64,000 nt of DNA from Psychromonas ossibalaenae ATCC BAA-1528 (GTDB lineage Bacteria; Pseudomonadota; Gammaproteobacteria; Enterobacterales; Psychromonadaceae). Below, one piece after another: positions 38,563 to 49,142 of the stretch. The number at the start of each line of letters is the position of its first letter. The first letter of the stretch is position 1. The notes below the pieces were generated by a model. That model ran no database searches. It had not been told where the DNA came from and saw nothing but the letters and a program-made list of their open reading frames with translations. The stretch covers positions 1 through 64,000 of the forward strand of contig NZ_KB906969.1 of assembly GCF_000381745.1 (NCBI RefSeq), written 5' to 3'. The translations under genes and the position numbers were made by a program.

Positions 38563-39576
38563 TCAGATTTGAAATAAAGACTCTATCGATAATCCCTGCT
38601 CAGAAAGTACATCCCGCAGGCTTTTTAACGCTTCAACCTGAATCTGGCGAACACGTTCCCGTGTTAAACCGATCTCTTTACCTACATTTTCTAATGTTGC
38701 GGCTTCATAACCTAACAAACCAAAACGTCTTGCTAATACTTCACGCTGTTTGGGGTTTAAGTCTTCCAGCCAGTCAACGATACGCAGTTTCATATCATCA
38801 CTCTGCAGTTCATTTTCCGGTGTTGCTTCCTTACGATCTGGAATAATATCCAGAAGCTCTTTATCTGAGTTGTTACCGATAGGAATATCAACGGAGCTGA
38901 TCCGCTCATTAAGCTTTAATATCTTTGCCACTTCTTTTGCAGAGACATCTAATTCTTTAGCGATATCTTCTGCTGTTGGTTCATGAGTTAGTTTATGGGC
39001 GAGTTCGCGCGCAGTTCTTAAATACACGTTAAGTTTTTTAACAATATGAATAGGCAGGCGAATAGTGCGGGTTTGATTCATGATTGCACGTTCAATAGTC
39101 TGACGTATCCACCATGTTGCATAGGTTGAAAAACGGAAACCTTTTTCAGGGTCAAATTTTTCAACGGCCCGGATCAGGCCCAAATTTCCCTCTTCGACTA
39201 AATCTAATAGTGATAAGCCGCGGTTATTGTAGCGCCGGGAAATTTTAACCACCAGCCGTAAGTTACTTTCAATCATACGCTTACGTGAAACTTCATCTCC
39301 ACGTAAAGAGCGCCGGGCATAATAAACCTCTTCAGGAGCGGTTAATAATGGAGAAAAGCCAATCTCGCCTAAATAAAGCTGAGTGGCATCCATTACCTTT
39401 AATTCGCTGTGTGTGGTGGCTTTTTTAGCGGCGTCCTCTTTTTTACTGTCATCGACAGCATTCTCATCGATAAATGCTTCATCAACAAACTGTTCTCCGT
39501 TCAGTTTGTCATTATTATTTTCAAATTTCTTTTCGTTTTCATCTACTTCTAAATTATTCTCGTTTGCCTTAACCAT
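38563..39576 (-). CDS. rpoS: RNA polymerase sigma factor RpoS (sigma-S)
   Basis: The stationary-phase/general stress sigma factor, 337 residues. It has an acidic N-terminal region (about 1-55), region 1.2 ([20 protein letters not shown]-like), region 2 ([41 protein letters not shown]), region 3 and region 4 with the helix-turn-helix ([16 protein letters not shown]). It follows nlpD by 131 bases. As in relatives, the main rpoS promoter is expected inside nlpD, but I did not locate it. Its activator Crl is encoded at 59126-59518. Confidence 0.98.
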   Translation of the reverse strand: MVKANENNLEVDENEKKFENNNDKLNGEQFVDEAFIDENAVDDSKKEDAAKKATTHSELKVMDATQLYLGEIGFSPLLTAPEEVYYARRSLRGDEVSRKRMIESNLRLVVKISRRYNNRGLSLLDLVEEGNLGLIRAVEKFDPEKGFRFSTYATWWIRQTIERAIMNQTRTIRLPIHIVKKLNVYLRTARELAHKLTHEPTAEDIAKELDVSAKEVAKILKLNERISSVDIPIGNNSDKELLDIIPDRKEATPENELQSDDMKLRIVDWLEDLNPKQREVLARRFGLLGYEAATLENVGKEIGLTRERVRQIQVEALKSLRDVLSEQGLSIESLFQI

Positions 39577-39707
39577 AGTTAAGCCCCCTTATAACGACCA
39601 AATTTTTATTAGTTGATAAACTAGTTATTCTGCTATGAACCCTATAACTTCCTGGTAACTTATAAAATTATATTTATTTCACACTAGGGTGTATCACGGT
39701 CAATTAA

Positions 39708-40574
39708 TTACCTCTTAGGTAAATAACGTAATGGATCAACCGATTTACCTCGATAACGAATCTCAAAGTGCAGCTGTACACGATCAGTTCCGCTGTCTCC
39801 CATTAATGCAATTTTCTGGCCCATTTTTATTGATTCGTTCTCACGAACTAATAATTTTTCATTGTGTGCATAAGCACTCAAATAATCAGAATTATGTTTA
39901 ATAATGATTAGATTCCCATAACCACGTAAACCATTCCCAGCATAAACAACTTTCCCTGATGCAGCAGCCTGTACAAATGTCCCTCTTTGATGTGAAAGGC
40001 TGATGCCTTTCATTCCAGCCTGTGATGACGAAAATGTTTTAGTCAGCCTGCCCTTTACCGGCCAAGACCAACCACTTACTTTTTTATTGGTGATTTGATT
40101 ATTCTTTACTTCTTTTTTATCACTCTGATTATCAGAATATGCTTTTGTATTTTTCTTCACAAGTGTCTGTGAACTGTTTTTAGCACAGCTTTGACCTGTG
40201 CAGCCTGTTTGTACTTTTTTGCTGCTTGTTTGTGAAGATAGATCACTGTTTACACTTACTTTTTTAACAGCAGTTGATTTACTTCTCGTGCTGCCGATTA
40301 GACTTAATACCTGCCCTTCGTAAATAGTATAAGGAGCGGCTAAATTATTACGGGCGGCAATAGTATTCACATCCATACCAGAGCGCCATGAAATCGCATA
40401 TAAGGTATCACCCGCTTTTACTTTATAGCTTTTTTGCCCGGTTATTTTGCCGGCGCTTTTATAATTAACACTTTTTTTACCCTGGGTGATATCCGCCACA
40501 GGTGCGCGCCCCCCCGGTGAAGAGCACCCGCTTAAGCTATAAATAGTAATCAATAAAAACAACAGTCTGTTCAT
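39708..40574 (-). CDS. nlpD: NlpD, amidase activator lipoprotein
   Basis: An outer-membrane lipoprotein (lipobox LSGC, Cys17) that activates the cell-wall amidase AmiC at the septum. A LysM domain (about 50-93; YKVKAGDTLYAISWRSG) is followed by a low-complexity Ser/Lys linker and a degenerate M23/LytM domain (about 170-288). Active M23 enzymes have HxxGxD. Here the segment reads SHQRGTFV without the Asp, as expected for a non-catalytic activator. It lies 6 bases after yqaA and just upstream of rpoS, the classic order. Confidence 0.95.
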   Translation of the reverse strand: MNRLLFLLITIYSLSGCSSPGGRAPVADITQGKKSVNYKSAGKITGQKSYKVKAGDTLYAISWRSGMDVNTIAARNNLAAPYTIYEGQVLSLIGSTRSKSTAVKKVSVNSDLSSQTSSKKVQTGCTGQSCAKNSSQTLVKKNTKAYSDNQSDKKEVKNNQITNKKVSGWSWPVKGRLTKTFSSSQAGMKGISLSHQRGTFVQAAASGKVVYAGNGLRGYGNLIIIKHNSDYLSAYAHNEKLLVRENESIKMGQKIALMGDSGTDRVQLHFEIRYRGKSVDPLRYLPKR

Positions 40575-40580
40575 AACGAA

Positions 40581-41162
40581 TTAATGTTTAAGGAAAAAAT
40601 ATAAAACGACAGCAGCTAGAATGGTTATCCAGCCTAAAATATCAATGTACTGTTTAAGCTTGGCTTCCATTTTCTCGCCGCCGAGCACCATTAAACCAGC
40701 CACCAAAAAGAAACGCAGACCTCGCCCAACCAGTGCCGTCAGCATAAAGGGTAAAAAGACCATAGCCATTATACCGGCAGTAATGGTAAAAACTTTAAAG
40801 GGAATCGGTGTAAAACTGGCAATAAAAATAACCATCACTCCCCAGTCAGCAAACCATGCCTGAGCAGTCTGCATCTTATTTTGATATCCCATAAACTCAA
40901 CAAAAGGCAACACTACCGGGTCATATAATGCATGGCCGATGTAATAACCCGCAGCTCCGCCCAATACAGAAAAAACAGTTGCTCCAAGCGCATAACGCCA
41001 GGCTAAGCTGCGTTTAGCAAGCGCCATCGGAGCAAGCATAATATCAACAGGAATAGGCCAGAAAACAGACTCAACAAAAGCGGTTAAATACAGATAAAAA
41101 GGCGCATATTTATGTTTTGACCAGATCATTACTTTTGCATATAGAGGGGAAAAAATTTTCAA
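40581..41162 (-). CDS. yqaA: YqaA family (DedA/VTT-type) membrane protein
   Basis: A 193-residue inner-membrane protein of the VTT/DedA superfamily, YqaA branch. FVESVFWPIPVDIMLAPMALA and GGAAGYYIGHALYDP form the reentrant-loop-like core, followed by FTPIPFKVFTITAGI and two or three further helices. DedA relatives take part in lipid flipping or proton-dependent membrane balance; the role of YqaA itself is not established. It is 6 bases upstream of nlpD, so co-transcribed. Confidence 0.88.
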   Translation of the reverse strand: MKIFSPLYAKVMIWSKHKYAPFYLYLTAFVESVFWPIPVDIMLAPMALAKRSLAWRYALGATVFSVLGGAAGYYIGHALYDPVVLPFVEFMGYQNKMQTAQAWFADWGVMVIFIASFTPIPFKVFTITAGIMAMVFLPFMLTALVGRGLRFFLVAGLMVLGGEKMEAKLKQYIDILGWITILAAVVLYFFLKH

Positions 41163-41304
41163 CGTTTTTCTCTTTTATTTAATCGTTAACCGTTTTTTAT
41201 ATCCAAATACACGACTGCCGAAGCGGCGCAGATAATTATCCACCTAACCTGGCAGTCAAAGAATTTATAAGCCGCGTGATTGAAATACAGCCGTTTATCA
41301 TTCT

Positions 41305-42372
41305 CTATTTTGTATTGATTAATTCACGTATCACACTGGTTGCATAACAGCCCGACGGTAAATAGAAATCGATTTTTACCACACTGTCATCAAGCCAGGA
41401 GCTTGAAAACTGTTCTGGAATCAGCAGTAAAGGACGGCGTTCCTGTTTTAAACCGTTTTTTGCCAGACCAGCCTGCAGTTCTTGATAAGGGCTTAGTAAA
41501 TCCGTCTCATAGGCTCGAGCATCTGACTCTGAGGTTAGTTCGCCAGCGCCCCATAAAGGAGCCGTTAAACAAATTTCACGCTCCAGAAGACGCTGCATAC
41601 TACTGTCATTAAGCTCTGTCAGCGGAAAAAACGAACGGTTTCCGACAAACTGTACACAGTCTCCCAGTAACGGCTGCTTGTATAAGTCATCTTTAATACG
41701 TGCTGATATCACCTGATTAAAAAGGTAGCTGCGTGCGGCACTTAAATACATACCGCGTTTAAAACGATCTTTAATTTTACGGCCCTGAAACATAGTTAAT
41801 GCAGCGCTGATATTATGACCGTCAAAACCGAAACGCTGTTCACCAAAATAATTAGGCACGCCCTTCTCTACTTGATAGATAGCTTTTTCCAGTGCTTCTC
41901 TGTCACTAATTTCACGTAATACAATGGAAAAATAATTACCGGCCAGCGCACCGGTTTTAATTTTTTTATTGTGGCGTACTACCTTTAAAATCGTCACTCC
42001 CTCGGACTCAAACAAAGAGAAGTCAGGCGTTATTTTTCCGGGTATATGCAGCGAAAACCACTGTTTAGTATCACCCTGACGATCTTTAAGACCCGCATAA
42101 CTGACATTGCGCGCAGGGATCCCGGCAAACTTAGCCAGTTGACGTGCTAAATACTGGGTATTTTCACCCACTTTCTGCACCCACAGACAAACATGCTCAC
42201 CTTCCCCGCTCAACTCAAACCCCAGGTGTTCCTGGACATTAAAATCTGCACATGATTGTTTAAATACACCGCGGCTTTGCGGCTCACCGTATAGATAATT
42301 AAAATCTAAGCTGAAGACAGGTTTATTATTTTCTGCAGCCGGGTGTTCTTGGTCATTACTTACTTGATTCAT
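41305..42372 (-). CDS. truD: tRNA pseudouridine(13) synthase TruD
   Basis: Makes pseudouridine 13 in tRNA-Glu. The 355-residue protein has the catalytic Asp97 in [15 protein letters not shown], the [10 protein letters not shown] motif and the TRUD insertion domain. Its ATG overlaps the ispF stop (ATGA, 4 bases), giving translational coupling. In many relatives surE and pcm follow truD; here 142 gene-free bases lead to yqaA. Confidence 0.97.
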   Translation of the reverse strand: MNQVSNDQEHPAAENNKPVFSLDFNYLYGEPQSRGVFKQSCADFNVQEHLGFELSGEGEHVCLWVQKVGENTQYLARQLAKFAGIPARNVSYAGLKDRQGDTKQWFSLHIPGKITPDFSLFESEGVTILKVVRHNKKIKTGALAGNYFSIVLREISDREALEKAIYQVEKGVPNYFGEQRFGFDGHNISAALTMFQGRKIKDRFKRGMYLSAARSYLFNQVISARIKDDLYKQPLLGDCVQFVGNRSFFPLTELNDSSMQRLLEREICLTAPLWGAGELTSESDARAYETDLLSPYQELQAGLAKNGLKQERRPLLLIPEQFSSSWLDDSVVKIDFYLPSGCYATSVIRELINTK

Positions 42373-42851
42373 TTTGTATTCTTAATTAATAAAACCACAG
42401 CGTGTGTTGCAATACCTTCACTTCTGCCGATACTGCCCAGCTTTTCTGTGGTTGTTGCTTTTACATTTATATTACCGATTTCAGTCTCCAGCAAAGATGC
42501 TATTTCCAGGCGCATCTCTTCAATAAACGGCGCCATTTTCGGCGTTTCAGCCACAATAGTCAGATCCACATTACCAATTCGATAACCTTTAGTCTGTGCA
42601 TGGTGAAAAACTTCTTTAAGCAGTGTGCGACTGTCAATCCCCGCATACTTCTCATCATTATCAGGAAAATGGTGGCCGATATCTCCAAGAGCTAACGCCC
42701 CCAGCACAGCATCACATAAAGCATGCAGAGTTACATCACCATCAGAATGAGCAATCAAGCCCTGCATATAAGGAATTTTAATACCGCCTATCGTAATCGG
42801 CCCCTGTCCGCCAAATTTATGCACATCAAAACCATGTCCGATACGAATCAT
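42369..42851 (-). CDS. ispF: 2-C-methyl-D-erythritol 2,4-cyclodiphosphate synthase
   Basis: Fifth step of the MEP isoprenoid pathway: closes the cyclodiphosphate and releases CMP. The 160-residue protein has zinc ligands in [11 protein letters not shown] and [15 protein letters not shown], the AHSDGDV motif, and IGHHFPDND. It lies 32 bases after ispD and overlaps truD by 4 bases. Confidence 0.98.
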   Translation of the reverse strand: MIRIGHGFDVHKFGGQGPITIGGIKIPYMQGLIAHSDGDVTLHALCDAVLGALALGDIGHHFPDNDEKYAGIDSRTLLKEVFHHAQTKGYRIGNVDLTIVAETPKMAPFIEEMRLEIASLLETEIGNINVKATTTEKLGSIGRSEGIATHAVVLLIKNTK

Positions 42852-42883
42852 GTTGATTTCCTTTTTTGTTTATAAGTTTTCAT

Positions 42884-43561
42884 TTACTGAGACAGATACA
42901 GCTCAGCCAGAATCAAATCTTCTTCCCGAGTTACTTTTAAATTATCACTGCGCCCTTCAACAATATTAACCGTCATTCCTGACATTTCCATTGCAGAGGC
43001 TTCATCGGTGATACTTTTCGGATGACTTGCCGTTTGTATCGCAGTTATTAACTCATTATTAAGAAACATTTGCGGTGTCAGCGCATGCCATAAATTTTCG
43101 CGGTCAACGGTTTCAATAATAAGCCCGCAGTCTGAACTGCGCTTCATTGTATCGCGTACCTTCGATGCCAGAATTGCGCCTTGTTTTGAAAGCTGTACAG
43201 AACTAATCAGTTTATTGATATCAGAACTGCGAATACAAGGCCGGGCAGCATCATGGACTAATACATAATCGTCTGTATTAACAACCTGCAGTGCGGCTAA
43301 TACTGAATCAACACGCTCTTTACCGCCGGTTACAATCTCTACTTTAGGATGCTTCGCAACAGCTAACTTTCTAAACCAGCAGTCATTATCAGCAATTGAA
43401 ACAATCACTTTATTGATTTCCGGGTGACAGATAAAAGGCTCAAGACTATGCTCGATAATCGTTTTTCCCAGCAGTTGTAAATATTGTTTAGGAATATCGG
43501 CACCGACCCGCTTACCAATACCCGCGGCAGGGATCACTGCCGTTAAATTAAATAAACTCAT
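42884..43561 (-). CDS. ispD: 2-C-methyl-D-erythritol 4-phosphate cytidylyltransferase
   Basis: Third step of the MEP pathway: joins CTP and methylerythritol phosphate. The nucleotide-binding signature PAAGIGKRVGADIPKQYL is near the N-terminus, and VLVHDAARPC and DEASAMEM follow. ATG at 43561 is chosen because GAGGA lies 8 bases upstream and the product then starts like the family. A start at 43585 would overlap ftsB and add a basic leader. The spacing to ftsB is 4 bases. Confidence 0.97.
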   Translation of the reverse strand: MSLFNLTAVIPAAGIGKRVGADIPKQYLQLLGKTIIEHSLEPFICHPEINKVIVSIADNDCWFRKLAVAKHPKVEIVTGGKERVDSVLAALQVVNTDDYVLVHDAARPCIRSSDINKLISSVQLSKQGAILASKVRDTMKRSSDCGLIIETVDRENLWHALTPQMFLNNELITAIQTASHPKSITDEASAMEMSGMTVNIVEGRSDNLKVTREEDLILAELYLSQ

Positions 43562-43565
43562 CAGC

Positions 43566-43844
43566 TTAATCCTCTTTCGGGACAATACGAAAAAAAGTCT
43601 CCCCCTCTTTCACTAATCCTAATTCATTGCGTGCTCGCTCTTCAATAGCCTCAGAGCCCTGTTTTAAATCATAAATTTCTGAAAACATCAGCTGATTGCG
43701 CTGCCTCAACTCTTCGTTACCAGCAGCCGCAAGCTCTACCTCTTTCTGCAGAACATGATTTTCCTGTAAGCCGTTTTTGCCAAACCACAAATGATACTGC
43801 TGCAGAGCCAGCAAAAAAATGAGCACAAGCATTAATAAACGCAT
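43566..43844 (-). CDS. ftsB: Cell division protein FtsB
   Basis: A single-pass inner-membrane protein of the FtsQLB division complex. From ATG 43844 it has 92 residues: a transmembrane helix (LLMLVLIFLLALQQYHLWFG), the conserved WFGKNG, a leucine-zipper-like coiled coil (about 25-60) and the C-terminal EERARNELGLVKEGETFFR motif. The longer frame from 43898 adds an unrelated leader ahead of the helix and is not favoured. It is first in the ftsB-ispD-ispF-truD operon. Confidence 0.95.
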   Translation of the reverse strand: MRLLMLVLIFLLALQQYHLWFGKNGLQENHVLQKEVELAAAGNEELRQRNQLMFSEIYDLKQGSEAIEERARNELGLVKEGETFFRIVPKED

Positions 43845-44074
43845 ATATGAATTGGTCCTGATGAAAAACAAGCGACAGTGAAAAGAAACTATTCTCACAC
43901 ATTAGCCTATAAATTCCTATGTGAAATAGGTATGTATCAGAGGATAGCCGATGTATTTAAGACTATTTAAACGAAGGCAGGAAACAGACACAGGTAAGCA
44001 GTAAAACCTTTTTCAAAAAGACAATATTTTGACGGATGGCGGAAAACCGTCAGGACTCATTAAAATTAAGCAAT

Positions 44075-44099
44075 AAAAAAGGCGCTAAAAGCGCCTTTT
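44075..44099 (-). terminator. guaA terminator
   Basis: A 9-bp stem AAAAGGCGC/GCGCCTTTT (44077-44085 with 44091-44099) with loop TAAAA has a T-run on both strands. It sits 20 bases past the guaA stop and may also guard the ftsB promoter area. Confidence 0.88.
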
Positions 44100-44120
44100 A
44101 TTAGGATAACTCAAAAGAGT

Positions 44121-45701
44121 TTATTCCCACTCGATAGTTGCAGGCGGTTTACCTGAAACATCATATACCACCCGTGAAATACCATCGATTTCATTGATAA
44201 TACGGTTTGATACATGACCGATTAAATCGTATGGAAGGTGCGACCAGCGTGCTGTCATAAAGTCGATAGTTTCAACACAACGCAGTGATACAACCCAGTC
44301 ATATTTACGACAGTCACCCATTACACCAACAGAGCGTACTGGAAGGAAGACCACAAACGCCTGACTTACTTTGTGGTAAAGATCCGCTTTATGCAGCTCT
44401 TCAATAAAGATAGCATCAGCACGGCGCAGTAAATCACAGTACTCTTTCTTAACTTCACCAAGAACACGCACACCTAAGCCAGGTCCAGGGAACGGGTGAC
44501 GGTAAAGCATATCGTACGGTAAACCTAACTCTAAACCGATTTTACGTACTTCATCTTTAAACAGTTCACGCAGCGGCTCAACTAAGCCCATTTCCATATC
44601 GTCGGGTAATCCGCCAACATTATGATGAGATTTGATAACATGCGCTTTACCTGTTTTAGAAGCGGCTGACTCGATAACGTCAGGATATATAGTGCCCTGT
44701 GCTAACCATTTTGCATTAGTTAGTTTTTTCGATTCTTCATCGAAAATTTCAACAAAAACATGACCAATCGTTTTACGCTTCACTTCCGGATCGCTTTGCC
44801 CCGCCATTCTTTCTAAGAAACGGTTTTCGGCATTAACATGCACAATGTTTAACCCGAAATGGTCACCAAACATGTCCATAACCTGCTGGCCTTCGTTTAA
44901 ACGAAGTAAACCGTTATCTACAAATACACAGGTAAGTTTATCGCCAATGGCACGCTGCAGCAGCATAGCAACAACTGATGAATCAACACCGCCGGAAAGG
45001 CCCAGGATCACTTCGTCGTCACCAATCTGCTCTTTCATGCGCGCAACCGCATCTTCAATAATTGAAGCAGAAGTCCAAAGTGTTTCACAGCCGCAGATTT
45101 CAACTACGAAATTACGCAGCATACGCTCGCCTTGGCGAGTATGGGTTACTTCAGGGTGGAACTGTACGCCGTAAAAACGTTTTTCTTCATTAGCAATAGC
45201 GGCAAACTGGCAGGTTGCTGTATTAGCAGCTGTAACAAAACCTTCAGGAATTGCAGACACTTTATCACCGTGGCTCATCCACACATCTAATAATGCATTA
45301 CCGTCGGCCGCAACTGCATCTTCAATAGACTTAAACAACTCACAAGGAGCCTGAACTTCTACTTGTGCGTAACCAAACTCGCCTTCACCTTCGCCTTTAA
45401 TAACCGCACCGCCAAGCTGGTGAGACATTGTCTGCATGCCGTAACAGATACCTAAAACCGGTACGCCGGCATTAAATACATATTCAGGAGCACGTGGGGA
45501 CCCTGCAGCAGTTACACTCTCAGGGCCACCCGCTAAAATAATACCGTTGGCATTAAAATCTTTAATATCCTGCTCATCAACATCCCAGCTCCAAAGCTCA
45601 CAGTAAACACCGATTTCACGGATACGACGCGCGATTAATTGTGTGTATTGAGAACCGAAATCTAAAATAAGAATTCGCTGTTCGTGAATGTTTTTGCTCA
45701 T
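44121..45701 (-). CDS. guaA: GMP synthase (glutamine-hydrolysing)
   Basis: Converts XMP to GMP using glutamine. The 526-residue protein has an N-terminal class I amidotransferase (nucleophile Cys86 in LGICYGMQ; His-Glu in [10 protein letters not shown]), an ATP pyrophosphatase with PP-loop [13 protein letters not shown] (about 232-244) and the C-terminal dimerisation domain ending [10 protein letters not shown]. It follows guaB in the same direction. A hairpin in the 186-base spacer (45729-45747) could tune expression. Confidence 0.98.
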   Translation of the reverse strand: MSKNIHEQRILILDFGSQYTQLIARRIREIGVYCELWSWDVDEQDIKDFNANGIILAGGPESVTAAGSPRAPEYVFNAGVPVLGICYGMQTMSHQLGGAVIKGEGEGEFGYAQVEVQAPCELFKSIEDAVAADGNALLDVWMSHGDKVSAIPEGFVTAANTATCQFAAIANEEKRFYGVQFHPEVTHTRQGERMLRNFVVEICGCETLWTSASIIEDAVARMKEQIGDDEVILGLSGGVDSSVVAMLLQRAIGDKLTCVFVDNGLLRLNEGQQVMDMFGDHFGLNIVHVNAENRFLERMAGQSDPEVKRKTIGHVFVEIFDEESKKLTNAKWLAQGTIYPDVIESAASKTGKAHVIKSHHNVGGLPDDMEMGLVEPLRELFKDEVRKIGLELGLPYDMLYRHPFPGPGLGVRVLGEVKKEYCDLLRRADAIFIEELHKADLYHKVSQAFVVFLPVRSVGVMGDCRKYDWVVSLRCVETIDFMTARWSHLPYDLIGHVSNRIINEIDGISRVVYDVSGKPPATIEWE

Positions 45702-45728
45702 TGGGTGATCCTTTTTTATAAAGAATAG

Positions 45729-45747
45729 AAGACGGTAAAACCGTCTT
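45729..45747 (-). repeat. Hairpins in the guaB-guaA spacer
   Basis: An 8-bp perfect stem AAGACGGT/ACCGTCTT with a 3-base loop lies 28 bases ahead of the guaA start. A second palindrome TTAACAG/CTGTTAA (45771-45787) lies closer to guaB. Neither has a good T-run, so they may be processing or attenuation structures. Confidence 0.45.
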
Positions 45748-45887
45748 AGTAATATTATTCAGCTGTCTGATTAACAGCAGCTGTTAACAATTCAAAAGCG
45801 CAGAAATTAGTTTAAGTCTGCTAACAGGCCGCATTGCCGCGCAAAGCGTAAACAACGAAACCTGTATCAGGATTGTTATTAAGGTGA

Positions 45888-47354
45888 CTAACTGCCAGAA
45901 CGGTAGTTAGGTGCTTCCTTCGTGATTGCAACATCATGCACGTGACTTTCGCCCATACCTGCACTGGTAATTTTCACAAACATTGCTTTGGTGTTCATCT
46001 CGTGAATTGTTGCACAACCCGTCAAACCCATTGATGAACGCACGCCGCCCATCTGCTGATGAACAATCTCTTTCACTTTACCTTTGTAAGCAACGCGGCC
46101 TTCAATACCTTCAGGTACTAATTTATCGGCGGCATTATCAGACTGGAAGTAACGATCCGATGAACCCGACGACATAGCGGCAAGAGAACCCATTCCACGG
46201 TAGGATTTGTATGAACGGCCCTGGTATAAAATGATTTCACCAGGAGATTCTTCAGTACCGGCAAACATGCTGCCCATCATGACACATGATGCGCCGGCAG
46301 CTAATGCTTTTGCGATATCACCGGAGAAGCGAATACCGCCGTCAGCAATAACCGGAATACCAGTGCCTTCAAGGGCTGCAACAGCATCAGAAATAGCTGT
46401 AATCTGCGGTACACCGACACCGGTAACGATACGGGTAGTACAGATAGAACCCGGGCCGATGCCGACTTTAACAGCACTACAACCGGCAGCGGCTAACGCT
46501 TTAGCACCTTCACCAGTTGCAACATTACCACCAACAATCTGCAGATCCGGGTAAGTCGCACGCGTTGCTTTAATACGATCTAATACACCTTGAGAATGAC
46601 CGTGAGAAGAGTCGATCAGCAGCACATCAACACCCGCTTCAACTAATGCGTCGATACGCTCTTCGTTACCTGCACCAGCGCCGACAGCAGCACCTACACG
46701 TAAGCGGCCTAATTCGTCTTTACATGCATTTGGTTTACGCTCTGCTTTACGGAAATCCTTAACTGTGATCATGCCTTTTAATTTATAGTTATCATCCGTT
46801 AATAATACTTTTTCAATGCGGTGTTTGTGCATTAAAGTTTCAACTTCATCACGAGGCGTATCTGATTTAGCGGTCACAAGGTCTGCTTTGCCGGTCATAA
46901 CAGCTGAGACTGGTTTTTCCAAATCGGTTTCAAATAAAACGTCACGACCTGTGATAATACCCACTAATTCGCCAGATGCTTCAACAACCGGGTAACCAGC
47001 AAAACCGTGCTGTTCTGTCAGTTGGCGTATCTGACCTAAGGTTGTTTGTGGAGATACTGTAACGGGATCTGCAACAACACCACTTTCATGGATTTTAACT
47101 AAACGTACTTGTTCAGCCTGCATTTCAATTGACATGTTTTTATGAATAAAACCGACGCCGCCTTCCTGTGCTAAAGCGATAGCAAAACGTGCTTCAGTAA
47201 CAGTGTCCATAGCTGCAGAAACAACTGGAATATTTAATGATATTGTTGGAGTTAGTTGGGTTTTTAAGTCCGCAGTATTTGGAAGTACAGTCGAATGACT
47301 TGGTACTAATAATACATCATCAAATGTTAATGCATCTTTGGCAATTCGTAGCAT
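45888..47354 (-). CDS. guaB: IMP dehydrogenase
   Basis: Oxidises IMP to XMP with NAD+, the committed step to GMP. The 488-residue protein has a catalytic barrel with [15 protein letters not shown] (nucleophile Cys near residue 303) and two CBS domains inserted after about residue 90 ([14 protein letters not shown] region). It also has the flap [18 protein letters not shown]. guaB-guaA order is conserved. Confidence 0.98.
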   Translation of the reverse strand: MLRIAKDALTFDDVLLVPSHSTVLPNTADLKTQLTPTISLNIPVVSAAMDTVTEARFAIALAQEGGVGFIHKNMSIEMQAEQVRLVKIHESGVVADPVTVSPQTTLGQIRQLTEQHGFAGYPVVEASGELVGIITGRDVLFETDLEKPVSAVMTGKADLVTAKSDTPRDEVETLMHKHRIEKVLLTDDNYKLKGMITVKDFRKAERKPNACKDELGRLRVGAAVGAGAGNEERIDALVEAGVDVLLIDSSHGHSQGVLDRIKATRATYPDLQIVGGNVATGEGAKALAAAGCSAVKVGIGPGSICTTRIVTGVGVPQITAISDAVAALEGTGIPVIADGGIRFSGDIAKALAAGASCVMMGSMFAGTEESPGEIILYQGRSYKSYRGMGSLAAMSSGSSDRYFQSDNAADKLVPEGIEGRVAYKGKVKEIVHQQMGGVRSSMGLTGCATIHEMNTKAMFVKITSAGMGESHVHDVAITKEAPNYRSGS

Positions 47355-47390
47355 TGCAATATCTCACTTATAGTTGGGAGGATTTTCAAT

Positions 47391-47411
47391 ATACCCAAAT
47401 TACTTGGGTAT
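47391..47411. repeat. Palindrome related to the MITE-like element ends
   Basis: ATACCCAA, a five-base centre and TTGGGTAT form a perfect inverted repeat. The arms match the outer bases of the element at 47513-47775, so it may be a residual or solo end. Confidence 0.55.
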
Positions 47412-47512
47412 GATATTGCGGAGGGATTTTAATCCTTATGTGAGCTAACTACAATTAAAAATTCATCTGTTAAGCATATCTTTTTATCAATATATAAATA
47501 ATGCTAAGATTA

Positions 47513-47775
47513 ATACCCAAGCTACCCCAAGAGACAAGAGTCAGCAAGTCGATAAATGATGAGATTCTAGGCAGAAGGTTGACGATCTAGCCCGCTAAAT
47601 CAAAACCTTCTAACAACGAAGGTTATCGTTTATCGCCTTGTCCTTCGGAAGTTTAGCCCGAAAGCTAGCACTGCGCTGCAGCATTTGAAAAGGGAATTAC
47701 CATTCTCATCATGTTGCGCCTTGTTCTAGCATCCGGGCTAAACTCTGAATTTGCATCTTGAGGTAGTTTGGATAT
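47513..47775. mobile_element. MITE-like element, 263 bp
   Basis: The left end (47513, ATACCCAAGCTACCCCAAGA...) and the right end read from the other strand (ATATCCAAACTACCTCAAGA...) form an imperfect 24-base terminal inverted repeat with five mismatches. No coding capacity exists inside. The interior has a long imperfect hairpin (for example AACCTTCTAACAACGAAGGTT near 47609-47629). I recall intergenic repeats with such ATACCCAAG-CTAC-CCAAGA ends as common in Vibrio and Psychromonas chromosomes. A target duplication could not be fixed beyond TA. It would depend on a transposase elsewhere. Confidence 0.7.
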
Positions 47776-47813
47776 AACTCAATTTCCCTGCTAATAAATT
47801 GCGATAAACGATA

Positions 47814-49142
47814 ATGATCTCACAAAATAAGAATATCTATAGCGTCAGCAGCCTTAACCGCGCAGCTAAATCACTGTTAGAAACGGGTCTTGGCGTAATC
47901 TGGTTATCAGGGGAAATTTCCAATTTAACCATCGCGGTATCCGGGCACTGGTATTTCACCCTTAAAGATCACAGCGCTCAGGTACGCTGCGCTATGTTTA
48001 AAGGTAATAACCGCCGCAGTGGTTTTACCCCGAAACATGGTCAGCAGGTTTTAGTACGCGCAAAACTAAGCCTTTATGAAGCACGTGGTGATTATCAGCT
48101 GATTGTGGAAAGTATGGCTCCAGAGGGTGACGGTTTATTAAAGCAGCAGTTTGAAGCATTAAAGTGCCAGCTGGCTGCTGAAGGGCTGTTTTCTGAAAGC
48201 AGCAAAAAACCATTACCGCAGATTATCAAACGCATCGGTATTATCACTTCGTCAACCGGCGCTGCTCTGCACGATATTTTAAGTGTCTTAAAACGCCGCG
48301 ATCCGCGCTTACAGGTTATTATCTATCCGAGTCAGGTTCAAGGTGCCGGCAGTGCCGAGTCCGTAGCGGCGCAGATCCAGTTAGCTAATGCACGTAATGA
48401 GTGTGATTTACTGATTGTCGGACGCGGCGGCGGTTCATTAGAAGATCTATGGTGCTTTAATGAAGCAGTGGTTGCTTATGCTGTTTTTAACAGCCAGCTG
48501 CCCGTTATCAGCGCGGTAGGCCATGAAATTGATGTCACTATCAGTGACTTTGTAGCCGATATTCGCGCAGCCACCCCTTCTGCAGCGGCAGAACTGGTCA
48601 GTCAGAATAAGACTTTCGTGGAAACACAGTTACAAACATTATCAAACCGGCTTAAACAGGCAATATCTGCAGATCTGCAGCTAAAAGCACATCAGCAGAA
48701 TTTATTAAAACAAAAACTACTGCAGCACGATCCTAAGCATAAACTGCAGCAGCAGAGTCTACAGCTGGATGAGTTATCACTGCGTCTGCAGCATGCGATG
48801 ACTCGTAAACTCAATCAGCAGAATAATTATACTCAGCAGCTTCACGGCAGTTTAATGCAGCATAGCCCTGAGCAGACCATTAACATCGACCTGCAGAAAC
48901 AAACTCAGCTTAAAAGCCGTTTACAAACCGCAATGTTAAACAAACTTAAGCAGAGCGAAACAGATCTGCACAATAACATCACTCAGTTAAATACAGTCAG
49001 TCCCCTGGCAACCCTGGCGCGCGGCTATGCTATTGTTAAAGATAAAAAAGGTAAGGTAATCACAGATGCTTCACTATTGAATAGTGGTGATAATCTTAAT
49101 ATTCGCTTAGATAAGGGAGAGGTTAAAGCGCAGGTGCTATAG
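47814..49142 (+). CDS. xseA: Exodeoxyribonuclease VII large subunit
   Basis: The catalytic large subunit of exonuclease VII, which degrades single-stranded DNA from both ends. The 442-residue protein has an N-terminal OB-fold (about 10-100; WLSGEISNLTIAVSGHWYFT), the catalytic domain with GRGGGSLEDLWCFNE, SAVGHEIDVTISDFVAD and IRAATPSAAAELV, and a long coiled-coil C-terminus rich in Gln. The Gln-rich coil (about 270-390) is unusually repetitive but fits the family. It is divergent from guaB. Confidence 0.96.
   Translation: MISQNKNIYSVSSLNRAAKSLLETGLGVIWLSGEISNLTIAVSGHWYFTLKDHSAQVRCAMFKGNNRRSGFTPKHGQQVLVRAKLSLYEARGDYQLIVESMAPEGDGLLKQQFEALKCQLAAEGLFSESSKKPLPQIIKRIGIITSSTGAALHDILSVLKRRDPRLQVIIYPSQVQGAGSAESVAAQIQLANARNECDLLIVGRGGGSLEDLWCFNEAVVAYAVFNSQLPVISAVGHEIDVTISDFVADIRAATPSAAAELVSQNKTFVETQLQTLSNRLKQAISADLQLKAHQQNLLKQKLLQHDPKHKLQQQSLQLDELSLRLQHAMTRKLNQQNNYTQQLHGSLMQHSPEQTINIDLQKQTQLKSRLQTAMLNKLKQSETDLHNNITQLNTVSPLATLARGYAIVKDKKGKVITDASLLNSGDNLNIRLDKGEVKAQVL

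Larger units (their letters stand above)
47355..47813. other. 459-bp divergent region between guaB and xseA
   Basis: Divergent promoters are expected here. Most of the space is taken by a short palindrome (47391-47411) and a 263-bp MITE-like element (47513-47775). No gene. Confidence 0.6.
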
